Positions 8,531 to 16,570 of a stretch of DNA of 64,000 nucleotides are shown piece by piece; the stretch's first letter is position 1; the number at the start of each line of letters is the position of its first letter. A model generated the notes under the pieces. It was not told the origin of the DNA. It did no database searches and saw only the letters and a program-made list of their open reading frames with translations. Origin of the DNA: Nonomuraea jabiensis (GTDB lineage: Bacteria; Actinomycetota; Actinomycetes; Streptosporangiales; Streptosporangiaceae). The stretch lies in NCBI RefSeq assembly GCF_014204795.1, contig NZ_JACHMB010000001.1, positions 12,862,501 through 12,926,500 on the forward strand, given 5' to 3'. A program made the position numbers and the translations under genes.

Positions 8531-8758
8531 ATGAAGTCAACCAGCGGCGCGCCCCGTCGCCACCTGTCCACAAGTCCCTTCAAGCCCCCGCCCCCCACCC
8601 CGCCTGCCGAGCGGTTCAGCGTGAACGACCGAGTGACCCATGATCGGTATGGTCTCGGCGTCGTCATCGCTGTAGAAGACGAGATCGCCGTGTTCGTCGA
8701 TTTCGGATCGCGGCAGGAACGGATCACTACACCGTTCAACAAGCTGTACAAACTCTGA
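8531..8758 (+). CDS. Small hypothetical protein with SH3/KOW-like C-terminus
   Basis: A 75-aa protein. A basic, Pro-rich N-terminus (PFKPPPPTPP) precedes a compact domain with DRVTHDRYGLGVVIAVEDE, VFVDFG and ITTPFNKLYKL. The VTHDRYGLGxV pattern resembles small actinobacterial proteins with a KOW/SH3-like barrel. Function is unknown. ATG 8531 was chosen because upstream sequence in the same frame is the translated tRNA-Gly fragment; ATG 8480 is an alternative giving 92 aa. It is part of the island. Confidence 0.55.
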   Translation: MKSTSGAPRRHLSTSPFKPPPPTPPAERFSVNDRVTHDRYGLGVVIAVEDEIAVFVDFGSRQERITTPFNKLYKL

Positions 8759-8858
8759 GACCGCTGTCACACGGGAAAGCACACAGCGCAAGCACATCCA
8801 CGCCAGCGTCTAGTGTTCTTCGCCTTTAATTCGCGTCCTAAGTTGCTGTGTTGCTCTG

Positions 8859-9919
8859 ATGGCGGGTTCTGGTCCTAAGGCGGTTCAGATCGTCCTGTCC
8901 GACGGCGAGCGTGATCAGCTCACGCAGCTGGCGGCGAGCTCCTCGAAGCTGGCTTGGCGGGCGCGGTTGGTGCTGGCCTGCGCGGAGCCGGGCAGCACCA
9001 ATGCGGGGGTAGCCGCCACGATGGGCGCCACGCCGGATACGGTGCGCAAGTGGCGGAGCCGGTTCGCGGCCTCGCGGCTGGCGGGGCTTGCCGACGAGGC
9101 GAGGCCGGGCAGGCCCAAAGCCGCATTGACCCTCAGTGATGATGAGCGTGCCACATTGACACGCTGGGTGCGGCGGGCCAGCAGTGCCCAGGCGTTGGCT
9201 CAGCGCTCCAAGATCGTGCCGGCCTGCGCGGACGGTGCGAGCAACGCCGACGTGGCCGCCCGGTTGGGAGTGGGCGCGCACATGTGGCCAAATGGCGGCA
9301 GCGCTTCATCGAGGCCCGGTTGGAAGGACTGATCGATGAGCCGCGACCGGGCCGTCCCCCGACGATCAGGGATGACCAGGTCGAACAGGTCGTCATCGAC
9401 ACCTTGGAGTCGACACCGAAGGGCGCGACGCACTGGTCACGCGCCTCGATGGCAAAGCGGTCGGGGCTCTCGCCTTCGACGGTGGGGCGGATCTGGAAGG
9501 CGTTCCGGCTCAAGCCGCATCGGGCCGAGACGTTCAAGCTGTCAAAGGACCCGCTGTTCATCGAAAAGGTTCATGATGTCGTCGGGCTGTATCTGAATCC
9601 GCCCGAGCACGCCGTGGTGCTGTGCGCGGATGAGAAATCCCAGGTCCAAGCCCTGGACCGGTCGCAGCCAGTGCTGCCGATGATGCCCGGGATGCCTGAG
9701 CGGCGTACCCATGACTACATCCGGCACGGTACCAGCAGCCTGCTCGACATCGCCGACGGGAAAGTGATCGCCTCGATGCACCGGCGGCACCGGTCGGTGG
9801 AATGGCTGAAATTCCTCAAGAAGATCGACCGTGAGGTGCCGGCCCACCTGCACGTGCACATCGTGTGTGACAACTACGGCACGCACAAAACCCCAACTCG
9901 TTCACGCTCCGGCGCATAG
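8859..9919 (+). pseudogene. IS630-type transposase, chimeric and frameshifted
   Basis: Two consecutive HTH-type N-terminal domains are present. The first (8859 to about 9120) ends RPGRPK and is followed directly by a second start-like ALTLSDDERATLTRWVRRA. The second domain breaks at about 9281, where one base is missing before GTGGCCAAATGGCGG. The reading continues in the next frame (from 9284) with KWRQRFIEARLEGL and the catalytic region (VVLCADEKSQVQALDRSQP, then VHIVCDNYGTHKTP). A few residues are missing after GTSSL, and the gene stops after THKTP, so the third catalytic acidic residue is lost. The element is inactive. Confidence 0.85.
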
Positions 9920-10084
9920 GTAAAAGTAACCTTGCGCTGGTTACATTTCATTCTGTTCCGATTTGGCGCCTCCAGACGCGCCGTCACCGAGGGAGCCCGA
10001 CCCCCCGGACCGACTGTCCGAACATCGCGCAGCCTGACGAGTTCCCGATCGAAGTGATGCCGAGGCGCTCCCAGGTCCGGAATT

Positions 10085-10325
10085 GTCGAAGGATCCATGC
10101 GTGCGCGCCAACGTTGACGTTCGGCCACCGCTCGAAGGAGCCGAACCGCAAGAGGGGGCACGTTGGCATCTCCAGCCGGGACGGGCTTCCAGACGTAGTG
10201 GTGTCTGGTTTCTCGTCGGTCCGGCCGGGTGCTCCTGTTCGGCCAGGGTCTTGCTGGACCACTCGCGGGAGACCAGGATCCGCCGACCGGAGTAGCCGAG
10301 CTGATCGGGCTTATGCGCCTTGACG
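10085..10325 (-). pseudogene. Fragment of a RepSA-like replication initiator (pSAM2/AICE type)
   Basis: Reading leftward from about 10325, one frame gives QLGYSGRRILVSREWSSKTLAE. After a frame change near 10215 another gives HYVWKPVPAGDANVPPL and then RLLRAVAERQRWRARMD. The order GY-x-GRR-x-LVSR-x-WS-x-KTLA, then a YVW...P.GD..VPPL..RLL.AV..R.RWR tail, is what I recall from the C-termini of replication initiators of actinomycete integrative elements and plasmids. The N-terminal replication domain is absent. This is recognised from memory; a profile search would settle it. Confidence 0.6.
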
Positions 10326-10335
10326 TGTCGTCATA

Positions 10336-10950
10336 TCAGCTGGATCCGCACAGCCTATTGAGCTCCGCGATGTCTGTATTGATATCCGCGATCACCTGGT
10401 TGGGATCGCCGCCGGCCATGCCGGTCAAGCGGAAGTTCAGTTCCTGGAATTCTGCGGCCAGCCGGCTGATCTTCGCCCCTACCACTCCTTGCGCGTCAAG
10501 GACCGCCCCCATCAGGTCGCGGTACGTCTGCTGAGCCGCTGCCGCCTGGCTGCTGCGGACGGTCCCGGCGTTCCGGCGGTATGCGGTCAGCGCCGCCGCC
10601 GCCTCGTCGCAGCCGCCGGGACGGACCGCTGACAGCAGTGCGGAGGGAACCGGAACCGGTCGCGTGGAGCTTGGCCTTGGTGGCTGGGGCGTGCTGGACT
10701 CAGGCGATGGACTCGGGGTTGGAGGTGCGGGCCGGGTGGTGACCGGATCTGATGACGATGACTGCGCGGCCGGGGTGGGGGCCACGGCGTCGGACTTCGG
10801 CTGCGGAGGCGGGGCCGGCGGCATCAGGTAGGCGATCAGCGCGACCACGGCGGCAACCGCACCCGCCAGAGCGCTCACAGCCGGCCAGTTCAGGCGCAAC
10901 CCTGCTCCCCCGCCCGCCCCCGACGGCTGCGCTGATCCGTTCTTCGCCAT
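10336..10950 (-). CDS. Single-pass membrane protein with Pro-rich linker and helical C-terminus, unknown function
   Basis: A 204-aa protein. A short Gly/Ala-rich cytoplasmic N-terminus is followed by one TM helix (LNWPAVSALAGAVAAVVALI, about residues 22-44). A long Pro/Ser/Thr-rich segment then leads to a helical C-terminal domain with two Cys (GGCDEAAAALTAY and NRLCGSS), which could form a disulfide. The ATG at 10950 (MAKNGSAQ) is preferred over the longer frame from 11097. It is likely a cell-surface protein; no family is recognised. The 332-nt gap upstream (10951-11282) contains no gene I can recognise. Confidence 0.55.
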   Translation of the reverse strand: MAKNGSAQPSGAGGGAGLRLNWPAVSALAGAVAAVVALIAYLMPPAPPPQPKSDAVAPTPAAQSSSSDPVTTRPAPPTPSPSPESSTPQPPRPSSTRPVPVPSALLSAVRPGGCDEAAAALTAYRRNAGTVRSSQAAAAQQTYRDLMGAVLDAQGVVGAKISRLAAEFQELNFRLTGMAGGDPNQVIADINTDIAELNRLCGSS

Positions 10951-11282
10951 GCCCTCATCGTGGCCGAGCCACCGAACTCGGTCCAGAACGCCTCCTATTG
11001 ATCTTCTCGAATTGAACTCCCCTATAAAGGTGGGGGGTGGAGCGGCTTCGGCGGCCGGAAGGGGTAGGTGGAAAACGGCGACGCCTGTATGAACCACCCC
11101 ATCGGCAGGTCAGCACGCGAGTGGTACTGCCGTCATCGTCGGCTATGTCCCGGACGTGCTCGAAGCCAGGCTCGACACTCCCCCCGGCCCGCTGCCGCTA
11201 TGCGGTGGGGTGGACGGCGTACGAGGTGAGTACGAACGGCCCTCCCCAACATTGCTCTCTCGGCAGGAACGCGGTTGAGCGG

Positions 11283-11777
11283 CTACCGTAACGGGGGAAT
11301 AGGGGACGCGGAACGCACCACCTCCTCTTCTGCGGGCCGTTCGGCGAGATGGACGCAGGCCCGGCAAGCGCGCGTAGCCGTGGGCAGGAAAGGCAAGCAC
11401 CAACCCAAGGTCGGCCGCGGGCTCACTACCTCGCCGCACAGGCTGACCTTTTGGTTCGCCCGTACGGCATGCTGTACGGCGTTCCTTTCGTGGTTGGACA
11501 GGCCGAGCCGATATTCGCATGCCGGCTTCTCCGGTCCTGCCGGATCGGCGTGTACGAGTAGGTCATCCCAGTGGACTGGCCAGCGCTGCGCCCCTCCGGG
11601 CAGCTCGTGCGGCTGTCCGTCGAGTTTGAGCAAGCCCAGGGTGCCGTTACGCAGCGCTGCTACCACGGTCCCGCGACGACCGAGCAGCGCTGAGGCCCAC
11701 GCTCGCGTCTGTGCTGGGCTGTGGAGCAGGTCCACGATCTCGGCATGACAGCCGACTCGGGGCGAAGGGGCGCTCAC
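11283..11777 (-). CDS. Hypothetical protein with C-terminal Cys/His cluster
   Basis: A 164-aa protein. The N-terminal half is rich in Trp, Leu and His (HWDDLLVHADP). The C-terminal half contains VSLCGEVV, LGWCLPFLP and RACRACVHLAE; together with the nearby NHERNAVQHAV these Cys/His residues could bind zinc. Its start codon overlaps the stop of the upstream gene by 4 nt, so the two are translationally coupled. I do not recognise a named family. Such small Cys/His proteins are common in actinobacterial accessory regions next to XRE-type regulators. Confidence 0.5.
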   Translation of the reverse strand: MSAPSPRVGCHAEIVDLLHSPAQTRAWASALLGRRGTVVAALRNGTLGLLKLDGQPHELPGGAQRWPVHWDDLLVHADPAGPEKPACEYRLGLSNHERNAVQHAVRANQKVSLCGEVVSPRPTLGWCLPFLPTATRACRACVHLAERPAEEEVVRSASPIPPLR

Positions 11778-11989
11778 AGTGCCTGCTCCGCCGCTTCCTG
11801 CTCCTTCAACGGCTCGGCCAGTTGAGCGACGTCATCCGCGTCGATCGTCTGGCAGAGACCGTGGTCTACCTCGTACTGGGATAGACGTCGGCCGTTTCGA
11901 GTTGCCCAGAGACGCCCCGCAGAACTACGCCAAATACACCAACCGGGAAAAGCCGCTTGGAGGTCTCCGAGAATTACCGGGGTTGACAT
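11774..11989 (-). CDS. Small hypothetical protein of actinobacterial accessory regions
   Basis: A 71-aa protein beginning MSTPVILGDLQAAFPGWCIWRSSAGRLWATRNG and ending in an acidic helix. The LxxAFPGWxIWRS...WATR pattern is familiar from many small actinomycete proteins of unknown function encoded near XRE-type regulators and zinc-binding partners. It is the first gene of a two-gene operon with 11283-11777 (4-nt overlap) and is transcribed away from the broken regulator at 12082. Confidence 0.6.
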   Translation of the reverse strand: MSTPVILGDLQAAFPGWCIWRSSAGRLWATRNGRRLSQYEVDHGLCQTIDADDVAQLAEPLKEQEAAEQAL

Positions 11990-12081
11990 GGGATCAGCGT
12001 TGCTTACTTTTGCGTGACGAACCCACCGCGTTATAGAGACGTCCAGGACGTTATGGCGTTACGCTCGCCCTACGCAGCGCC

Positions 12082-12832
12082 ATGCTGAACGCCAAGGTCA
12101 CGAACCAGAACCTGGCCAACCGGTGTGGCGTGGACGTCAAGACGGTGGAACGCCGGCTGCAGGACGAGGCTCGTGTCCCGCACCTGCGGCACCAGTGGGC
12201 CGTCGCAGAGGCACTAGGAGTTGAGACAGCCGTGCTACGGCCAGACGCAATTCGCAATACAGTAAAAACGGGGCCGGACAAGGAAGTATTGACCGTTTAT
12301 CCGTATCGCTCCGCGTGCCCGAAATCAATCTGGCGCAACCTCATCAACGCGGCGCGCAACGAGATCGTGTTCGCCGGTTATACGAACTACTTCCTATGGC
12401 TGGAACACCCGAACCTGGCGAAAGTTCTCAGGCGGAAAGCACAGCAGGGCTGCAAGATCCGGTTTCTCGTCGGCGACCCCGAGAGCGAGGTCACCCGTCG
12501 CCGCGAGGAGGTGGAGAACGTCCCCGCTGACCGTGTCCACCCGCGTAAGGATCACGCTGTCGGAGATCGAGCAGCTACGCGACGTCCCCGGAGTCGAGGC
12601 CCGGTACGGCGACGAGCACATCGCCATGAGCGTGTTCCGCTTCGACTCGGAGATGCTGGTCACCCCTCATCTGGCCAATTTGGTGGGACACGACTCGCCG
12701 ATGCTGCACCTGCGGCGGTACCAGGACGACGGCTTGTTCGACCGGTTCGCGTACCACGCTTCCGAGCTGTGGAGCAACGGCCGTGACGTATGGCAGCAGC
12801 CGCAGCCCACGGGCCAGATGCTGGGTGACTAG
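12082..12832 (+). pseudogene. HTH regulator with C-terminal PLD-like domain, frameshifted
   Basis: The N-terminal half carries an HTH (NQNLANRCGVDVKTVERRL) and a following AVAEALGVE block. It continues into a phospholipase-D-like fold (IVFAGYTNYFLW, then KIRFLVGDPESEVTRRREE). The frame then breaks at a run of four C (12522-12525); one extra C shifts translation. The homologous C-terminus (VRITLSEIEQLRDVPGVE, EHIAMSVFRFDSEMLVTPHLA, DGLFDRFAYH) continues in the next frame to 12832. Related intact proteins are common in Streptomyces and lack HKD catalytic motifs. A real mutation or a base-calling error in the C run are both possible. Confidence 0.75.
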
Positions 12833-12938
12833 CTGAGTGGCAATCGCCCCGGACGGCCCTGGACTCCAGAGGACCGCATTGAACCATAACCCCAGGTGGG
12901 GACGGGAATCGACCAAGATCCCGCCCCTTCTCCTGATG

Positions 12939-12980
12939 CGCCTTACAAGCGAGGGGTCACTGGTTCGAACCGAGTACCGC
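12939..12980 (+). repeat. Right att copy: 3' half of tRNA-Val
   Basis: 12939-12971 is identical to 7527-7559 of the tRNA-Val gene (33 nt: anticodon arm, variable loop and T loop). Identity continues with two mismatches to 12980. The 5' half of the tRNA is absent, so it is an attachment-site duplicate, not a gene. Confidence 0.88.
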
Positions 12981-12984
12981 TCGC

Positions 12985-13410
12985 GTTCATCGCGTCGGCG
13001 ATCCGTGCTGTACCGGTAGATCAGTGCTGCCCGGACCGAATCATGTCCTATGCGCTGCATGAGAACTTTGGGCTCACGTCGGAGCTCGCGGCGATCGTGC
13101 TGCCCGCGTGCCGGAGATCATGGAGTGCAGACCCGGGAAGCCGACCCTCTCGTGCTCTCATCCCCCTTGGCCGCGCCGGAAGTCGCTGCTGTGAAGGATG
13201 CTCGTGAGCCGGCGAAGATCAGCACGTCGGCCTCTGGGGCGACGAACTCGTCGGGGTGGTTGCGGAGCACCGGGATGGTCACTTCCGGGATGGCGACCGT
13301 ACGAACTCCCGCACGGCCCACGAGGAACTCGCCCCGTGTCGAGCACGACATGCTGTTGCCGAACGCGGACGGCCCGGGCCGCGAGGTCAAGCGGCGGCGC
13401 GGCGCGCCGC
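12985..13410 (-). pseudogene. Degenerate tyrosine recombinase (integrase) gene
   Basis: Read leftward in shifting frames, it gives LDLAARAVRVRQQHVVLDTG, GRAGVRTVAIPEVTIPVLRNH, EFVAPEADVLIFAG, SSDFRRG, then HDLRHAGSTIAAS (the Arg-box HxLRH), and finally MQRIGHDSVRAALIYRYST (the conserved GH and active-site region, with Tyr). This is the C-terminal catalytic domain of an actinobacterial phage/AICE integrase in the right order. At least three single-base frameshifts and small deletions separate the blocks, and the N-terminal arm- and core-binding domain is missing. The 3' end abuts the att copy at 12939-12980, the normal int-att arrangement. Confidence 0.82.
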
Positions 13411-13638
13411 CGTACGCCCCGCGCTGCGCGTGCGGCCTGGGGGTCGTTCTCGCACGAGCGCCGCGCGGGACACCGCCGTACGCCCGCCCCGCCCGTACGC
13501 CCCTGACCCGCCGACCAAGCGCCGCACCGCCGCAGAGCGGACTGTCCCGTGCTGCCCACCACCCAGCGGACCAAGGCCTGGGGCGACGGCGACGGAGTGA
13601 TCGGTCGAGAGGTCTGCGTCTGTCGACGCTTACGCGAC

Positions 13639-14838
13639 TCAACCGCGTTCGCGCATCGCGAGGAAGCAAACGACAGCCGCCACCGTCAAGACCGGAACTC
13701 CAACGAGGATCGGCGCTCTCAACCCCCACGCAGTCGCAACCAGGCCACCGAGGAGGGCTCCCAGCGGAGACGCGCTCATCACCGCGGTCATCGCCGCGCT
13801 GCTCACTCGACCGAGCATCTCGGCTGGAGTAAGCCGCTGGCGAGTAGTACGGGCCACGACGGCCCACACGCCGAACGCAGCACTTGTGATGGCCAGACCC
13901 GCGGCCACCACGACGGCAGAAGCGGTAATGCCGATCATCAGTTGCCCGATCGCGGCGCAACCGAGGCACCCAGCCAGAGCTCCCGCGGGTCCGATCATTC
14001 GCGTGACCCGTGTCGCGAAGAACCCTCCGGCGAGTCCCCCAACGGCGCCGACGCCCAGCAGCACGCCATAGCCCCAAGCCGGTAGACCGAGGACCTGAGG
14101 CACGTAGAGCACGAGCACGGCGAACCAGGCACTGTCCATCGCCGCGAACACGGCACCCAAGCCCACGATCGTTCGCAAGCGAGGATGTTTGATCAGCCAC
14201 CGCAGACCGGCGCGCGTGTCACTCCAGATCCGACCCTTGGTGCCGTACGAACCGGCTTTCGGCGCGAACACGTCAGGCAGGCTGAAGATCAGAGCGGCCG
14301 CCAAAGCCAGGGCTCCGCCATTGACTGCGAACGGGAGCACCAGCGCCACGCCGAATAGATATCCACCGATCGGCGGCCCCACTAATTCGTTCCCCGCGAC
14401 CTCCGCGTTGACCAACCCACCGTTGGCCCGATCGAGATCGGCATCTTTCACCAGAGGCGGAAGGAGCGTGGCCGTTGCGGTGTCGCGCAGCGTCTCACCT
14501 ACACCACAGACGAACGCCACCAGATAAAGCAACGCGATCCCGGCAACATCCAGAGAAACCGAAACGACCAGGACGGCCAGCATCGATACCCGAACCACAT
14601 CGACGGCCGCAGCAAGGCGACGCTGGTCAAATCGATCAATGATCGCCCCGGCGAACAGCCCGAACAACAACCACGGGCTCTGCCCGGCGATGGCGACACC
14701 AGCCACCGCAACCGGATCAGAGGTGATGGCGGCTGCCAACAACGGCAAGGCGGCCATCCGAATCCCATCGCCCAGATTGGACAGCACCGTCGCCAGCCAT
14801 AACCGGTGGTACGCCGGTCCCAATGACGCCGAAACCAT
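13639..14838 (-). CDS. MFS transporter (EntS-like efflux pump)
   Basis: A 399-aa protein with about 12 hydrophobic helices. The N-terminal half begins LATVLSNLGDGIRMAALPLLAA and has the motif A-like loop AGAIIDRFDQRRLAA, both typical of the enterobactin-exporter-like MFS group (DHA3) that exports drugs or siderophores. A central cytoplasmic loop (PKAGSYGTKGRIWSDTRAGLRWL) separates the halves. It is intact, unlike its left neighbours, and may be cargo of the older integrated element. The 228-nt stretch between the integrase remnant and this gene contains GC-rich sequence with repeated GCCGTACGCCC motifs but no gene. Confidence 0.82.
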   Translation of the reverse strand: MVSASLGPAYHRLWLATVLSNLGDGIRMAALPLLAAAITSDPVAVAGVAIAGQSPWLLFGLFAGAIIDRFDQRRLAAAVDVVRVSMLAVLVVSVSLDVAGIALLYLVAFVCGVGETLRDTATATLLPPLVKDADLDRANGGLVNAEVAGNELVGPPIGGYLFGVALVLPFAVNGGALALAAALIFSLPDVFAPKAGSYGTKGRIWSDTRAGLRWLIKHPRLRTIVGLGAVFAAMDSAWFAVLVLYVPQVLGLPAWGYGVLLGVGAVGGLAGGFFATRVTRMIGPAGALAGCLGCAAIGQLMIGITASAVVVAAGLAITSAAFGVWAVVARTTRQRLTPAEMLGRVSSAAMTAVMSASPLGALLGGLVATAWGLRAPILVGVPVLTVAAVVCFLAMRERG

Positions 14839-15355
14839 CGGCTCCCTCTCCCGTAAATCTGATCATCTATGTGCAGGTAACCTGAGGCAGGCTTGGAAGA
14901 TCAGATCACAATGCCGTTCGAGAGGTCTATCTTGATCCCCTCTCGGCGAACAAGCTGAAGTAGCCGCATAAGGGATCACGCAGCCTTGGGCGTGCGTCTG
15001 TCGGCTCGGCTTCTCGGTCGAGAGCAAGCCATGGTTTCTCCCGGTGCGACGAGGCAGGCGAACGGTTCCACATGCCCCTTGGACACCGGAACCAAGGCCG
15101 AGACTCAAGATCCGGGATATGCGCGGGATGAATTGCGGACTGTGGCGCCGCGGTCAATCAGAAGTGCAGGTCGTAGTGCTGGCTGGACGCGCTGACACAG
15201 AAGGTGCGCGAGGGCGGGGCGTAGGCAAGGCCATGGTCTTCGCCGCTCGGCGATCAGCCCTCGGATCGACTCGGCCGATCCGGCTGCGGTGGCCACGACT
15301 CATCGCACCGCCGTTCGCGTACATCCCGTGCCGCCATATGGGGAGATGTCCACCC
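14839..15355. other. 517-nt gene-free stretch
   Basis: No reading frame here shows a recognisable domain on either strand. It should contain the promoter of the MFS gene (leftward) and that of the FUSC-type gene (rightward). If the older element at tRNA-Val had a distal att copy it should lie around here, but I find no third copy of the tRNA-Val 3' end. Confidence 0.4.
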
Positions 15356-16549
15356 ATGCGCGATAGGTGGAGACAGTTAACCGCATCGACCGAACGACAG
15401 GCCGCCTATGTCCGGGCGCAGGTCGCAGGGCTGGCCAGGCGGGATTCGCACCAGCGGTTACAGGTGCGGCAGATCGCCAAGGCCACCCTGGCGGCGGTGC
15501 TGGCCTGGCTGGTGGTCAGCCGGCTGTCGCTGTCGCAGGCGGCCTGGATCGCGCCGGCCACTGCGGTGATCATGGTGCACGCCACCGTCTACCAGACGCT
15601 GACCAACGGGCTGCGCCGCGTCGCGGCCGTGGCCACCGGGGTGATCCTGGCCGGCGCCGTCGGATACGTGATGGGCCTGGGCGTGCTGAGCCTGGTCCTC
15701 GTCGTTCCGCCCGCGCTGCTGGCCGCGCGCTGGCGTCGGATGGGACGTCACGGCAGCGACGTCGCCACCACCGCCGTGCTCATGCTGTCCTTCGGCGCCG
15801 CCTCCGAGGAGGGCTACCTGCTGGGCTACGTCGTGGCCACCGCCATCGGCGCGCTGAGCGGGATGAGCGTGAACCTGCTGCTGTGGCCGCCGCTGTATCG
15901 CGACCGTCCCGTCCTGGCGGTACGCCGCCTCGGCCGCGAGACCGCCGCCCTGCTCGGCGCCATGGCCGAAGGGCTGCGCGACGGCTGGAACCTGTCCGAG
16001 CTGCCGGAATGGGAGCGCCAGGCCGTACGACTGGACGAGCATCTGGCCGCGGCCACCACCGCGGTGGCCGACAGAACCGAGAGCCGCCGCTACAACCTGC
16101 GCCTTCGCCTCCATCCCCGATCCGGCGCCGCCGACCCGAGCCCGGTGCTGCGGCTGCTGACGTCGGCGGCGGCGCACGTGCACGCCATCGTGCACGCCCT
16201 GTCCTACCTCGACCACCCCGCCGCTCCGGGTTCCGGCCCCGGGCAGCCGGCCGACGTCAGCGACGACTACGCCCGCGACTACGCCGACCTGCTCGACCTG
16301 CTGGCCGAGGCGCTGGCCAGCAAGGTACGCCGCGGCGACCCCGCCCATACGCATGAACTGATCGGCCGCGCCCAGGCCCATGCCGTCCGCATCCACGAGC
16401 GGATGACCAGCGAGATCCGCCACGGCCAGATCGAGCATCCCGGCGGCTGGGCGCTCAGCGGCAGCCTGCTCACCGACGCCGACCGCATCCTGGCCATCCT
16501 CTCCGACAACCAGGACACCCTGCCCGGCTACGGCCGGACAAAGACGTAA
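15356..16549 (+). CDS. FUSC / aromatic acid exporter-like membrane protein
   Basis: A 397-aa protein. The N-terminal half has about six TM helices in two groups (ATLAAVLAWLVVSRL; AAWIAPATAVIMVHATVYQTL; AAVATGVILAGAVGYVMGLG; then LLGYVVATAIGALSGMSVNLLLW). The C-terminal half is a cytoplasmic helical domain rich in Arg/Glu. This is the plan of FUSC-like proteins (ArAE family), which export aromatic acids or similar stress compounds. Start ATG 15356 (MRDRWRQLT); ATG 15338 is an alternative with a 6-residue extension. Substrate is unknown. Confidence 0.78.
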   Translation: MRDRWRQLTASTERQAAYVRAQVAGLARRDSHQRLQVRQIAKATLAAVLAWLVVSRLSLSQAAWIAPATAVIMVHATVYQTLTNGLRRVAAVATGVILAGAVGYVMGLGVLSLVLVVPPALLAARWRRMGRHGSDVATTAVLMLSFGAASEEGYLLGYVVATAIGALSGMSVNLLLWPPLYRDRPVLAVRRLGRETAALLGAMAEGLRDGWNLSELPEWERQAVRLDEHLAAATTAVADRTESRRYNLRLRLHPRSGAADPSPVLRLLTSAAAHVHAIVHALSYLDHPAAPGSGPGQPADVSDDYARDYADLLDLLAEALASKVRRGDPAHTHELIGRAQAHAVRIHERMTSEIRHGQIEHPGGWALSGSLLTDADRILAILSDNQDTLPGYGRTKT

Positions 16550-16570
16550 GGCCAAAGACGTAAGGCGCGA

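Larger units (their letters stand above)
7527..12980. mobile_element. Decayed integrative element (AICE-like) inserted in the 3' half of tRNA-Val
   Basis: Bounded by 33 identical bases: 7527-7559 inside the tRNA and 12939-12971, with near-identity continuing to 12980. Duplication of a tRNA 3' end is the classic att scar of a tyrosine-recombinase element. The contents fit: an IS630-type pseudogene, a fragment of a plasmid-type replication initiator, a 3' fragment of a second tRNA, small accessory genes and a frameshifted regulator. Almost every long gene here is broken. A degenerate integrase lies just outside the right repeat (12985-13410), which suggests either a second, older element to the right or rearrangement. 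No intact integrase or transfer gene remains. Confidence 0.75.

Noticed and set aside
13118-14200. Minus-strand frame of 360 codons overlapping the MFS gene and the integrase remnant.
   Set aside because: Most of it is an off-frame shadow of the MFS gene; only its last 75 codons carry real integrase sequence, annotated as a pseudogene.
14839-15355. Search for a third tRNA-Val att copy or integrase at the right end of the island.
   Set aside because: No matching sequence found by reading; the right border of the older element stays undefined.
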